From Dyadobacter sp. CY261 (lineage in GTDB: Bacteria; Bacteroidota; Bacteroidia; Cytophagales; Spirosomataceae), in contig NZ_JAKCPW010000006.1 in assembly GCF_021440085.1 (NCBI RefSeq), forward strand, positions 124,001 to 188,000: 64,000 nucleotides of DNA, in the 5' to 3' direction. The notes beneath the pieces were generated by a model that worked only from the letters and a program-made list of their open reading frames with translations, did no database searches and had not been told where the DNA came from. Below are positions 23,651 through 33,734 of the stretch, in pieces. The first letter of the stretch is position 1. Each line of letters starts with the position of its first letter. The position numbers and the translations under genes were made by a program.

Positions 23651-24838
23651 TCACAAACTTCTTTCTATCCCGTATTCGAGCCCGCGCAGCTCTGCAAGCC
23701 CGCGCAGCCTCCCAATGGCTGTGTAACCCGGGTTTGTCCGCTTCGTGGCCGACAGGTCGTCGAGCATACGATGGCCATGATCAGGACGGAAAGGCATTCT
23801 CAAATCGGTTCTACCTTCATTTTCCCTCCTTTTCTGCTCCAATACCAACGCTTTCATTACGCTATACATGTCGACATCGCCATCCAGGTGATCGGCTTCG
23901 AAAAAGCTGCCGTCGTGTTCGCGTTTGGTAGCGCGGAGGTGGATAAAATGGATCCTGCTCCCCAGCCTGTCAACTATTCCTGCAAGATCATTGTCGGGAC
24001 GTACGCCATATGAACCTGTACAGAAACAGATGCCGTTAGCCTGGTTATCGTACGCTTTGAGCAACAATTCAGCATCATTTTCGGTACTCACAACCCGCGG
24101 TAAACCCAGGATCGGATAGGGAGGATCGTCCGGATGGACCGCCAGTCTGATGCCCGCCTCTTCCGCAACCGGCGCTATGGCTTGTATAAACTGATACAAA
24201 TGCGTCCGCAACTCCAGGTCGCCGATATGCGCATAGGCTTCCAAAACCTTTCTGAATTCCTCAATGGTAAAGCTCTCTTCCGATCCGGGCAATCCGGCGA
24301 TGATATTGCGGACGAGCCTTTGCTTTTCCTGCTCAGATGAGGTTTCCAACCAGATCTTAGCAGTCTTTTTCTGCTCTTGGGTATACCATTCCTGCGCGGC
24401 AGGCCTTTCCAACAGATAAAGATCAAATGCGGCGAACTGCGTTGCATCGAACCGTAAACCTGTCGATCCATCGCGCATCGGTGCGTCCAGATCGGTGCGC
24501 GTCCAGTCGAGAACCGGCATGAAATTGTAGCAAACGGTGTCGATACCACATTGTCCGAGGTTGCGGAGCGACTGCTGGTAATGAAGGATATGTTTTTCAA
24601 AATCCCCTGTCCGTGTCTTAATCGACTCGTGTACCGGCACGCTTTCAACCACCGACCAGGCCAGGCCGGCGTCTTCGATCAGTTTCTTACGCGTTTGAAT
24701 TTCCTCAATTTCCCAAACTTCACCATTGGGAATGTGATGCAATGCGGTTACGATTCCGGTTGCGCCGGCCTGACGGATATCCTGCAACGAAACAGGGTCG
24801 TTAGGCCCGAACCAACGCCAGGTTTGTTCTAATGCCAT
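23651..24838 (-). CDS. uxuA: Mannonate dehydratase
   Basis: Dehydrates D-mannonate to 2-keto-3-deoxygluconate. It is a xylose-isomerase-like TIM barrel of 395 residues (E. coli UxuA 394). Family marks are the N-terminal TWRWFGPNDPVSLQDIRQAG, VVESVPVHESIKTR near 62, VCYNFMPVLDWTRTDL near 100, LAVHPDDPPYPILGLPRVVS near 235, CFCTGSYG and HFIHLRATKR. The late MPFRPDHGHRM carries the conserved metal-binding Asp/His. First gene of the uxuA-uxaC unit; a 21-bp spaced direct repeat of CATTGGCC lies just before its start. Mannonate would come from fructuronate via UxuB, which is not in the window. Confidence 0.95.
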   Translation of the reverse strand: MALEQTWRWFGPNDPVSLQDIRQAGATGIVTALHHIPNGEVWEIEEIQTRKKLIEDAGLAWSVVESVPVHESIKTRTGDFEKHILHYQQSLRNLGQCGIDTVCYNFMPVLDWTRTDLDAPMRDGSTGLRFDATQFAAFDLYLLERPAAQEWYTQEQKKTAKIWLETSSEQEKQRLVRNIIAGLPGSEESFTIEEFRKVLEAYAHIGDLELRTHLYQFIQAIAPVAEEAGIRLAVHPDDPPYPILGLPRVVSTENDAELLLKAYDNQANGICFCTGSYGVRPDNDLAGIVDRLGSRIHFIHLRATKREHDGSFFEADHLDGDVDMYSVMKALVLEQKRRENEGRTDLRMPFRPDHGHRMLDDLSATKRTNPGYTAIGRLRGLAELRGLEYGIERSL

Positions 24839-24846
24839 TTTAGGTA

Positions 24847-24875
24847 CATTGGCCTTTGGTTTTCAGCCATTGGCC
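24847..24875. promoter_or_regulatory. Helically phased direct repeat before uxuA
   Basis: CATTGGCC occurs at 24847-24854 and 24868-24875, exactly 21 bp apart (two helical turns), 9 to 37 bp upstream of the uxuA start. It is a candidate binding site for a regulator of uronate use, such as the nearby LacI-type protein. Inference only. Confidence 0.35.
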
Positions 24876-24936
24876 CAGTGTTTATAATTTTATTTAACAA
24901 AAACTTAAAGTGACCACCGAATGCTGACCGCGGAAT

Positions 24937-25548
24937 TTATGCCACCAACCTATGCTCCGGCACACGTTCGCGCAACACTTTCAATGCGCGGCTCATTTGT
25001 GTTTCTACTGTTTTAACTGAAATTTCCAATCTTTCCGCAATGTCGCGGTAGCGGAGGCCTTCTTCCCGGCTCAGGCGGAAAATGAGCTGGCACTGGCGCG
25101 GCAAAGCCTGAATGCAACCTTCGATATGCGAGTAAAATTCGTTGTACGACAATTCCTCCGCGGGTGAAAAATGGTCGGCGTGGGTCATATTCCACTGCAC
25201 CGATTCCAGCGAATCCCGTTCATTTTGCCGGTGAATACGCAATTTCAGATAATCAAGGGCCTGATTGCGCACAGCTCTGTAAATGTAAGCCTGAAAAGAA
25301 GTATGCACCTCAATCTGCTCGCGATTTTTCCAAAGTTTCACAAATACATCGGATACTACTTCTTCCGCGATTTCCCGGGTAACCACCACGCGCATGGCAT
25401 AATTGCAAAGCGACCGGTAATGTCGTGTGAACAACTCGCGGAAGGCATTATAATCACCGTTAGTCACCACTCTGCCAAACAGGGTTTCCAGTATACTTTT
25501 CTGAGAACCGGCCGATGGTAATGTACTTGTAAGTGAATTTGTCTCCAT
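24937..25548 (-). CDS. ECF-type RNA polymerase sigma-70 factor (Bacteroidota expansion type)
   Basis: A 203-residue ECF sigma factor. Region 2 is at about 38-105 (FTRHYRSLCNYAMRVVVTRE ... VSDVFVKLWKNREQI ... FQAYIYRAVRNQALDYLKLR). Region 4 is at about 140-195 (LPRQCQLIFRLSREEGLRYR, then IAERLEISVKTVETQMSRAL). The style is that of the FecI-like sigma factors normally paired with a FecR anti-sigma factor and a SusC/SusD receptor. None of those partners is adjacent: the neighbours are uxuA (98 bp) and a divergent LacI regulator. It may be an orphan acting on distant genes, or may control the uronate genes. Its low-complexity first 20 residues are not conserved in type. Confidence 0.92.
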   Translation of the reverse strand: METNSLTSTLPSAGSQKSILETLFGRVVTNGDYNAFRELFTRHYRSLCNYAMRVVVTREIAEEVVSDVFVKLWKNREQIEVHTSFQAYIYRAVRNQALDYLKLRIHRQNERDSLESVQWNMTHADHFSPAEELSYNEFYSHIEGCIQALPRQCQLIFRLSREEGLRYRDIAERLEISVKTVETQMSRALKVLRERVPEHRLVA

Positions 25549-25692
25549 GTAACTGAGCTAGGTTAATTATAGAAAATTTCCTGGAATTGTAGTGGTAGTT
25601 AGCCCTCTGACTTCGTCGATGATTTACCTAGTTTACACACTCGCTCGTTGATACACAAAAATAAATCTTGAAAAAAAGCAATTAATCTACGC

Positions 25693-25736
25693 AACCGTTC
25701 CCGGAACCGTTCCCGTTCCCGTAATTTTTCCCGGAA
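25693..25736. repeat. Cluster of CGTTCCCG repeats between sigma factor and lacI-type genes
   Basis: AACCGTTCCCG occurs twice (from 25693 and 25705), then GTTCCCG again, then TTTTTCCCGGAA. The cluster lies in the 280-bp divergent gap 25549-25828, about 95-135 bp before the LacI-type start. It may be an operator array for autoregulation. Nothing else recognisable is in the gap, apart from an A/T-rich stretch at about 25660-25682. Confidence 0.4.
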
Positions 25737-25828
25737 CTTTGTGCGCTATCCGGTAGTTGGTGCAACTATTGACCGCTGGTGTATTTCCGGGATTTTTTTG
25801 AAAGATTGTACTATTTTTATATGACTCT

Positions 25829-26851
25829 ATGAAGAAGGTTTCTATCACCATTAAAGAAATTGCGCGGCAGTTAGGCATTTCGAAGTCGACCGTGTCGCGG
25901 GCGCTGCGTGACAGCAGCGAAATCAGTGAAGAAACGAAACAGAAGGTGATAGACCTGGCCGAGCAACTGAACTATTATCCTAATCCCATTGCGATCAGTC
26001 TTTTGAAGAACCGGACGCAAACCATCGGGGTGATCGTACCGGATATTGCGAACCGCTTTTATTCATCCGCGATCGGCGGTGTGGAGGATATCGCTTATAG
26101 CCGCGGTTACCACACGATGATCTACCAAAGCCATGAGTTGCTCGAAAGGGAGCGTTCCGCCACCCGCCACATCGCCTCCCGGCGTGTTGATGGGCTGGTA
26201 GTGGCCATTTCGAGCCAATCGGAAAACATCGACCATTTTGCATCATTACAGGAACAGGGCATTCCGGTGGTATTTTTCGACCGCGTGAGCGATGCCATGC
26301 AGACCCATAAAGTGCGGGTCGACGATTACAAAGGCGCTTTCGATGCTACTGAGCATCTTATAAAGAGAGGTTGCCGACGCATTGCACACATAGCCGGGCC
26401 GAAACCTGTCTCTATTACACGCTTCCGCTTGGAGGGCTATAAAGACGCGCTGAGAAAGTACGGAATCGATTTTCAGGAAGAATGGGTGTTGCATAGCGAG
26501 ATCACACAGGCAGGCGGGACCGAGCGTACCTACCAGCTCATGGCTTTGCGCGAACGCCCGGACGCGATCTTCGGCGCCAGCGATCGGATTACCATGGGCA
26601 TCCATTGGGCATTACGGCAACTGGGCTACAAAATGCCGGACGATGTCGCGGTCGTCGGTTTTTGTGACATTGCCATGTCTTCTCTCCTCGATCCGCCGGT
26701 GAGTTCGGTAACCCAGCCGTCATTTGAAATGGGTCAGCAAGCCACCTCACTATTGCTGGATCTTATTGAAAGCAAAAATACCCCGGCCGAATTTGAGACC
26801 AGGGTATTGCAATCCAATTTGGTGATCAATAAATCTTCTATGCGGCATTAG
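25829..26851 (+). CDS. LacI family transcriptional regulator
   Basis: A DNA-binding repressor of 340 residues that senses a sugar or sugar acid. The helix-turn-helix is at residues 4-25 (KEIARQLGISKSTVSRAL), followed by the hinge helix (LAEQLNYYPNPIAISLLK). The periplasmic-binding-protein-like core starts at about 60 (TIGVIVPDIANRFYSSAIGG) and includes VDGLVVAIS, GIPVVFFDRV and the late MPDDVAVVGFCDI. It is divergent from the ECF sigma factor and next to the uronate genes, so control of uxuA-uxaC, kdgK-eda or uxaB is a reasonable inference. The effector is unproven. A short CCGGTGA/TCACCCGG inverted repeat follows the stop. Confidence 0.93.
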   Translation: MKKVSITIKEIARQLGISKSTVSRALRDSSEISEETKQKVIDLAEQLNYYPNPIAISLLKNRTQTIGVIVPDIANRFYSSAIGGVEDIAYSRGYHTMIYQSHELLERERSATRHIASRRVDGLVVAISSQSENIDHFASLQEQGIPVVFFDRVSDAMQTHKVRVDDYKGAFDATEHLIKRGCRRIAHIAGPKPVSITRFRLEGYKDALRKYGIDFQEEWVLHSEITQAGGTERTYQLMALRERPDAIFGASDRITMGIHWALRQLGYKMPDDVAVVGFCDIAMSSLLDPPVSSVTQPSFEMGQQATSLLLDLIESKNTPAEFETRVLQSNLVINKSSMRH

Positions 26852-26861
26852 CCGGTGAGCG

Positions 26862-28142
26862 TCACCCGGTAATAGCCTTTAATTTTCTTTCGAATTCGAT
26901 CAGTATCCGCTCTTTCATCTGCACCTTGCGTTTCTGGATGTTGATGCGGCCTGCGGCTTGTTTGTCCACTTCCGGGTCACCAGTAGCTGTGCGGTCAAAT
27001 TCCAATTGCGCAAACTCCAGATCGCTTTTTTCACGTTTGGTAAGCCATTCGAGCTCTCGGTATTTGGTACGAAGCTGTTCTTCTGGGCTTTTCAGATCGA
27101 AAGCCGGATATTTGCGGCTGATCACCCGAGCCAGGTAGCTCAATTCGAATATCTTATCGCAAATCATCCTGAAGCGTTCGGCAAGCTCCTTGTCGGCCAG
27201 TTTGAAAGGAATTTTAATCTCTTTCCACTTGCTGAGCAATACTTTCGCTTCCTGTGATGCTTCAATGATATCCGGCGACCTCAATAGCGTTTCTGCCTGT
27301 GCCAGCAATTTCTGCTGTTCAAGCACGCGTGGGTCTACACGTACCTTCGGTTCGATGCCTTTCGCGGCGTTATACTTATCGTAAAACAGTTTTAGGAAGT
27401 GACGGTACGCCTTGTTTACTTTGAAAAAGCGCTTTGGCGGAACCTCTCCAATATTGTTCCATGCATTACGAACATCCCTTGCTTTCTGATAGGCTTCGTC
27501 GAGATCTCTCGCATAACTAAGCGTTTTAGTGATCTTGATAAGCTTTTCGTACTCCTCGATACGATACTGGTTGAGTTTGTTCTGCTCGTCGAAATAGTCG
27601 CGGCGGCGTTGGAAGAAATCGTCTAGTATTTGCTGGAATGTAGTTTCTACTTCTTCCTGATACTCTTTTTCAACCGGGCCTGTGCGGATCCACTTGGCTT
27701 TGATTTCCTGTATCTGATCCGTTGCTGTGGCATAATCGGTAACAGCAGCAGCAACCTTCACATCTTCGATTAATGCACGTTTGATTTCCAGGTTCTTAAG
27801 CTGATTCACCTCGATCAGACCTTTGAGATATTCTTCTTTCTCTTCGAGCCTTTTCAGGAGGGGGACAAAATCACCCAATGCATCAAAACCTTTCAGCTTG
27901 CGTTGTAACTGGATCAGTTTGGTAAGATAGGAGCCCTTATTAAGCGCTTCATCTATTTCGCGTTCCAGCTGTTCCACTTTGTTCAGGACAATGTTAAAAC
28001 GATTCTTAAAATAGTCAATCGCTTCCTGCTCAGTCCTTTTTACTTCTCCAATTTGCCGGTCGGGGAAATCCAGATACCCCTTTAAAAATACTTTGCTGTC
28101 CTTAACGTAGCCGTATTCATCATTCAATGTGGCATTTTCCAT
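26862..28142 (-). CDS. DUF349 repeat protein
   Basis: A 426-residue, highly charged, almost all-helical protein without signal peptide or membrane segment. It consists of several DUF349-type units of about 65-75 residues, recognised by recurring W-K/R-x-I/x-G patterns: IKAKWIRTGPVEKEYQEEVE, VRNAWNNIGEVPPKRFFKVN and LLSKWKEIKIPFKLADKELA. DUF349 proteins are cytoplasmic and predicted coiled-coil; their role is not settled. It is divergent from ettA with a 72-bp shared promoter gap and ends 10 bp from the LacI-type gene on the other strand. The ATG at 28142 is well placed. Confidence 0.9.
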   Translation of the reverse strand: MENATLNDEYGYVKDSKVFLKGYLDFPDRQIGEVKRTEQEAIDYFKNRFNIVLNKVEQLEREIDEALNKGSYLTKLIQLQRKLKGFDALGDFVPLLKRLEEKEEYLKGLIEVNQLKNLEIKRALIEDVKVAAAVTDYATATDQIQEIKAKWIRTGPVEKEYQEEVETTFQQILDDFFQRRRDYFDEQNKLNQYRIEEYEKLIKITKTLSYARDLDEAYQKARDVRNAWNNIGEVPPKRFFKVNKAYRHFLKLFYDKYNAAKGIEPKVRVDPRVLEQQKLLAQAETLLRSPDIIEASQEAKVLLSKWKEIKIPFKLADKELAERFRMICDKIFELSYLARVISRKYPAFDLKSPEEQLRTKYRELEWLTKREKSDLEFAQLEFDRTATGDPEVDKQAAGRINIQKRKVQMKERILIEFERKLKAITG

Positions 28143-28214
28143 TCTTTCAATTTTTTTTATCTGCTAAGTGTAGGGATATATAACGATATTTGTTACGCAC
28201 AAATTAAACAAAAA

Positions 28215-29882
<1,668 letters not shown>

Positions 29883-29905
29883 TCAGTTTGTAATTTCAGT
29901 TAGTC

Positions 29906-29937
29906 AGCGCTCACGTCAAAGTGAGCGCTTTTTTTGT
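29906..29937 (+). terminator. Intrinsic terminator of ettA
   Basis: AGCGCTCAC (29906-29914) pairs perfectly with GTGAGCGCT (29921-29929) across a 6-nt loop, followed by seven or more T. It lies 24 bp after the ettA stop. Confidence 0.95.
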
Positions 29938-30116
29938 GCCTTAACCGACATACAACGTTTGGCCACCGGTTCGTGCGTCACCGGACTAATACGGGCAGAT
30001 GGCGCACAAGAAAATGGGATGTTTGTAAAGGAAGCCGGGAAATAGCTCATGGGCGGGATTTGCCCGAAGATCAAATCTTGCTAACTTTCGAACTGAATCA
30101 GTTTTTAGAATTGTCA

Positions 30117-31499
30117 ATGAGTCAAACTTCATCTTTGCATAAAATACATTTCATTTCGATCGGTGGCAGCGTGATGCATAATCTGGCGATCGAATTGCAT
30201 TTAAAAGGGTACATTGTTACCGGATCGGATGATGAAATCTATGAACCGTCGTCCAGCCGGCTGGCGCAATATGACTTGCTCCCTGCGGTTACAGGATGGT
30301 TTCCCGAAAGGATCACAGCCGATCTGGACGCAGTGATACTCGGTATGCACGCAAGGCAGGATAACCCCGAGCTTGCAAAGGCGAAGGAACTGGGAATAAA
30401 AGTGTATTCTTATCCCGAGTATATTTTTGAACAAAGCCAGCACAAACAAAGGGTGGTGATCGCAGGCAGCCATGGGAAAACGACGATCACGTCGATGGTA
30501 CTGCATGTTTTGAAAGTCAATAAGAGAAACTTCAACTACCTAGTCGGTGCACAAATAGAGGGCTTCGACAATATGGTTAGGCTTGCTGAGAATGCCCCGT
30601 TGATTGTGATCGAGGGAGACGAATACTTCACCTCGCCCATCGACCCGACGCCGAAATTTATCCATTACCAACCCCATATTGCGCTGATAAGCGGCATAGC
30701 CTGGGATCATTTCAATGTATTCCCGACCTGGGAATCTTATGTAAAGCAGTTCGAGCTCCTGGCCGACTCGCTACCTAAGGCAGGCGCCATTATTTTTGAC
30801 GAAACGGACGACATGCTGGATGTGATCGGACAAAAAGAACGTCCGGATGTCGCAAGCATACCTTATAATGTGCATCCACACCGGATCGAGGACAACAAAA
30901 CAATCTTGATTACCGCGGAAAAGAGCGAAGTTCCGGTGCTGGTTTTCGGTAGTCACAATATGAAAAATATCAGCGGTGCCCGTCAGGTGTGCGAACGACT
31001 GGGTATCACGGATGAAGAATTTTATCTGGCTATCAGTACGTTCAAAGGAGCGTCCAAGCGGCTGGAGCTGCTGGGAAGCAATGGTTCCGTAAATGTGTAC
31101 CGCGATTTTGCGCATGCACCTTCTAAGGTAGAAGCAACCACAAGTGCTTTAAAGGAGCAATTTTTGGAGAGAACGCTGGTCGCATGCGCGGAGCTGCATA
31201 CTTTCAGCAGCCTTAACAAAGTCTTTTTGTCACAATATCGCCGCAAATTGAAGGCGGCAGACATTGCTGTTGTCTATTACAACCCGCTGACTCTGGAACA
31301 CAAAAGGCTTGAAAGTTTGTCGGAAGAAGACATCAGAACAGCATTCAAGCGTGATGACCTGAAAATTTTCACCGATTCATCCGAACTAGCAGCTTTCCTG
31401 AAATCGCTTACATGGAAAGATGCCAATTTGCTGCTAATGAGTTCCGGCACATTTGGTGATCTTGATTTGAAAAAACTAGCTCAGGACGTGCTAGCTTAA
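30117..31499 (+). CDS. mpl: UDP-MurNAc:tripeptide ligase Mpl (murein recycling)
   Basis: Ligates recycled L-Ala-gamma-D-Glu-meso-DAP to UDP-MurNAc, returning murein peptide to cell-wall synthesis. From the ATG at 30117 (MSQTSSLHKIHFISIGGSVM) it is 460 residues, like E. coli Mpl (457); the upstream in-frame extension is not coding-like. It has the Mur ligase pattern: N-terminal Rossmann-like GSDDEIYEPSS, ATP loop AGSHGKTTITSM near 118, VIEGDEYFTSP near 165, SGIAWDHFNVFPT and the C-terminal DFAHAPSKVEATTSAL. The Mpl-type GDEYDTA region reads GDEYFTS here. It is followed 36 bp later by a LOG-family gene and then an OmpA protein on the same strand. Confidence 0.92.
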   Translation: MSQTSSLHKIHFISIGGSVMHNLAIELHLKGYIVTGSDDEIYEPSSSRLAQYDLLPAVTGWFPERITADLDAVILGMHARQDNPELAKAKELGIKVYSYPEYIFEQSQHKQRVVIAGSHGKTTITSMVLHVLKVNKRNFNYLVGAQIEGFDNMVRLAENAPLIVIEGDEYFTSPIDPTPKFIHYQPHIALISGIAWDHFNVFPTWESYVKQFELLADSLPKAGAIIFDETDDMLDVIGQKERPDVASIPYNVHPHRIEDNKTILITAEKSEVPVLVFGSHNMKNISGARQVCERLGITDEEFYLAISTFKGASKRLELLGSNGSVNVYRDFAHAPSKVEATTSALKEQFLERTLVACAELHTFSSLNKVFLSQYRRKLKAADIAVVYYNPLTLEHKRLESLSEEDIRTAFKRDDLKIFTDSSELAAFLKSLTWKDANLLLMSSGTFGDLDLKKLAQDVLA

Positions 31500-31535
31500 A
31501 CTATCCTGTCCTAACCACACATATTCCGATATCCG

Positions 31536-32132
31536 ATGCAATCCATAGTTGTATACTGCGGTTCAAATCCGGGAAAGAAAACGCTATATTCCGAGGCCGC
31601 CTACGAGTTAGGAGCAGAATTGGCCAGGCGAAACATTAAACTCATTTACGGCGGAGGCAATATGGGACTGATGGGCCGCGTCGCCGACGGAGCCATAGAC
31701 AATGCCGGATTTGTGACGGGCATTATCCCTAATTTCCTGGCTAAACTGGAAGTGGCCCACAAAACCCTGTCGGAGCTGCATTTTGTCGACACCATGCACG
31801 AGCGTAAAGCCAAAATGGTATCGATGTCCGATGGTGTCATTGCGCTGCCGGGAGGATACGGCACATTCGACGAGCTGTTTGAAATTCTAACCTGGTCGCA
31901 ACTCCGAATTTTCGAAGGCACTGTGGGACTTCTGAACGTCAACGGATTTTACGACCTTTTGCTGCTGCAACTCGACAAGATGGTGGAAGAAGGCTTTTTG
32001 CGTCCCGATAACCGCGAGCTTTTGGTAGTTGCCGACGACCCTGCCACGCTTCTTGAGAAAATGGAGACCTTCCGTTCGAGAAAAGCGGAAAATAAGCCGC
32101 TGGACAGGTCGTTGTATGTAGATAAAAACTAG
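31536..32132 (+). CDS. LOG-family nucleotide phosphoribohydrolase (TIGR00730)
   Basis: A 198-residue Rossmann protein of the LOG/lysine-decarboxylase-like family, which cleaves nucleoside 5'-monophosphates to free base and ribose 5-phosphate, in plants and some bacteria on cytokinin nucleotides. Marks are YCGSNPGK at the N-terminus, the GGGNMGLMG loop near residue 40, ERKAKMVSMSDGVIALPGG, and the PGGYGTFDELFEILTW active motif near 106-121. The motif Glu is present, so catalysis is likely. It is 36 bp after mpl and 18 bp before an OmpA gene, so probably co-transcribed. Its natural nucleotide in bacteria is unclear. Confidence 0.93.
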   Translation: MQSIVVYCGSNPGKKTLYSEAAYELGAELARRNIKLIYGGGNMGLMGRVADGAIDNAGFVTGIIPNFLAKLEVAHKTLSELHFVDTMHERKAKMVSMSDGVIALPGGYGTFDELFEILTWSQLRIFEGTVGLLNVNGFYDLLLLQLDKMVEEGFLRPDNRELLVVADDPATLLEKMETFRSRKAENKPLDRSLYVDKN

Positions 32133-32150
32133 CCATTCTATCAAAGAACA

Positions 32151-33734
32151 ATGCGTGCTCTCTGTCTGTTAGCTGTAACGGTCGCCACCACTCTAAGTGC
32201 TTATGCGCAACTGGAAAACCTTGGAAAATCGGTCAATACCGAATTCAATGAAATTAGTCCGATCATCTCCCCGGATGGTAAAACGATCTATTTTTCAAGG
32301 GTAAGCCATCCTCAGAACACGCACGGACCGAAAGGCAGCCAGGACATCTGGTTTTCAGAACTAAAAAGCGATAAATGGACGCCAGCAAGAAGGCTGCCTT
32401 CACCGCTCAATAAGGAGGATTACAACAGTCTTTACAGCATTACACCCGACGGTAATACACTGCTGATCAAAGGGTCATATAAAAATGGAACTTACGAGAC
32501 GCGGGGTTTTTCCACCAGCAAAAAAACGGCTCGGGGATGGTCAGCTCCCAACAAGCTGGACATTCCGGGATATACCAAGCTCAGCAAGGGGCAGTTCGAC
32601 TGCGGCTATCTTTCCAATGATGGAAAAGTGCTTGTAATGTCTTTCAGTGAAAAGAAAAACAGCAAAACCGACGACTTGTACGTCAGTTTTAAACAAAAGG
32701 ACGGCACCTGGACAAAGCCCTTAAACCTTGGTTCCGAGATCAATACTGAGGATTTTACGGAAACCACTCCGTTTCTCGCCCCCGACGGCGTCACACTTTA
32801 TTTTTCCAGCGACCGGAAAGGCGGACAAGGCAGTAATGACATCTATTACAGCAAACGGATTGATAAATCCTGGAAAAGATGGAGCAGGCCCGTTAACCTC
32901 GGCGCAGCGATCAATACCGATGGCTACGACGCCTACTACACCATTTCCGCATTAGGCGACTTCGCTTATATGGTGTCCTTCAAAGACACAGAAGGCAAAG
33001 GAGATATTGTCCGCTACAACCTCCAACCCAAAACTTCTCCAGCCGATTCCTCGGCCGAAGCACCGATTGCCGTTATTCCCCCAGCCGACCCGGTGGTAAT
33101 GATCAGTGGCAAGGTGATCGACTCCAAAACAGGCAAGCCCGTAGAAGCAACTATCATTTATGAAGACCTGGCAACTGGTGAAGAAGTAGGGACTGCTACC
33201 ACCAACCCTACTACCGGAGAATACAAGCTGATACTCCCCTACGGGCAGAAATACAGCATGCGTGCCGTTGCGCCCAATTTCATAGCCGAAGGGGAGAATA
33301 TCGACCTTACAGATTCAACAGGCACCGGCAAGGAAAAAACCTTTAAAGAAATTGCCAACAAATCCCTTAAGCTAATCCCGATCGAGGAAGGGCAGATCGT
33401 ACGGCTCAACAACATCTTCTTCGCCACAGGTAAGGCTACGCTTCGCGATGAATCATTTCCCGAATTAAACCGCATAGCCATTTCGATGGCCGAAAATAAA
33501 ACGCTGACCATCGAACTCGGCGGGCACACCGACAATACCGGTAGCGCGGAATTTAATATTGACCTATCACAGGCCCGGGCCGACACTGTGCGTGAATATC
33601 TTATCGGGAAAGGGATCGAGCCCGACAGGGTCGCCAGCAAAGGCTATGGAGAAACCAAGCCTGTTGCCAAAAACGACACCCCCGAGGGCCAGCAGCAAAA
33701 CCGCCGTGTTGAATTCAAGATATTGAAGAAATAG
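32151..33734 (+). CDS. OmpA-family outer-membrane protein with PD40 repeats
   Basis: An exported 527-residue protein that should hold the outer membrane to peptidoglycan. A signal peptide (MRALCLLAVTVATTLSAYAQ) is followed by WD40-like/PD40 propeller repeats: NEISPIISPDGKTIYFSR, TETTPFLAPDGVTLYFSSDR and GYDAYYTISALGDFAYMV. Then comes a carboxypeptidase-regulatory-like domain (VMISGKVIDSKTGKPVEATI), and a C-terminal OmpA/MotB domain (about 415-527, with IELGGHTDNTGSAEFN, LSQARADTVREYL, RVASKGYGETKP, NRRVEFKI). This domain order is common in gliding Bacteroidota. The last 20 bases overlap the end of the opposing acyltransferase gene. Substrate of the propeller is unknown. Confidence 0.94.
   Translation: MRALCLLAVTVATTLSAYAQLENLGKSVNTEFNEISPIISPDGKTIYFSRVSHPQNTHGPKGSQDIWFSELKSDKWTPARRLPSPLNKEDYNSLYSITPDGNTLLIKGSYKNGTYETRGFSTSKKTARGWSAPNKLDIPGYTKLSKGQFDCGYLSNDGKVLVMSFSEKKNSKTDDLYVSFKQKDGTWTKPLNLGSEINTEDFTETTPFLAPDGVTLYFSSDRKGGQGSNDIYYSKRIDKSWKRWSRPVNLGAAINTDGYDAYYTISALGDFAYMVSFKDTEGKGDIVRYNLQPKTSPADSSAEAPIAVIPPADPVVMISGKVIDSKTGKPVEATIIYEDLATGEEVGTATTNPTTGEYKLILPYGQKYSMRAVAPNFIAEGENIDLTDSTGTGKEKTFKEIANKSLKLIPIEEGQIVRLNNIFFATGKATLRDESFPELNRIAISMAENKTLTIELGGHTDNTGSAEFNIDLSQARADTVREYLIGKGIEPDRVASKGYGETKPVAKNDTPEGQQQNRRVEFKILKK

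Noticed and set aside
26852..26869. CCGGTGA/TCACCCGG hairpin between the LacI-type gene and the DUF349 gene
   Set aside because: Short, bulged and without a T run; too weak to call a terminator.
28170..28200. GATATTTG as an ettA -7 box
   Set aside because: First base deviates from TAnnTTTG and no -33 element was found; too weak to list as a feature.
29938..30116. In-frame extension of mpl upstream of 30117
   Set aside because: No Mur-ligase similarity, begins inside the ettA terminator region, and the ATG at 30117 gives the normal family length.
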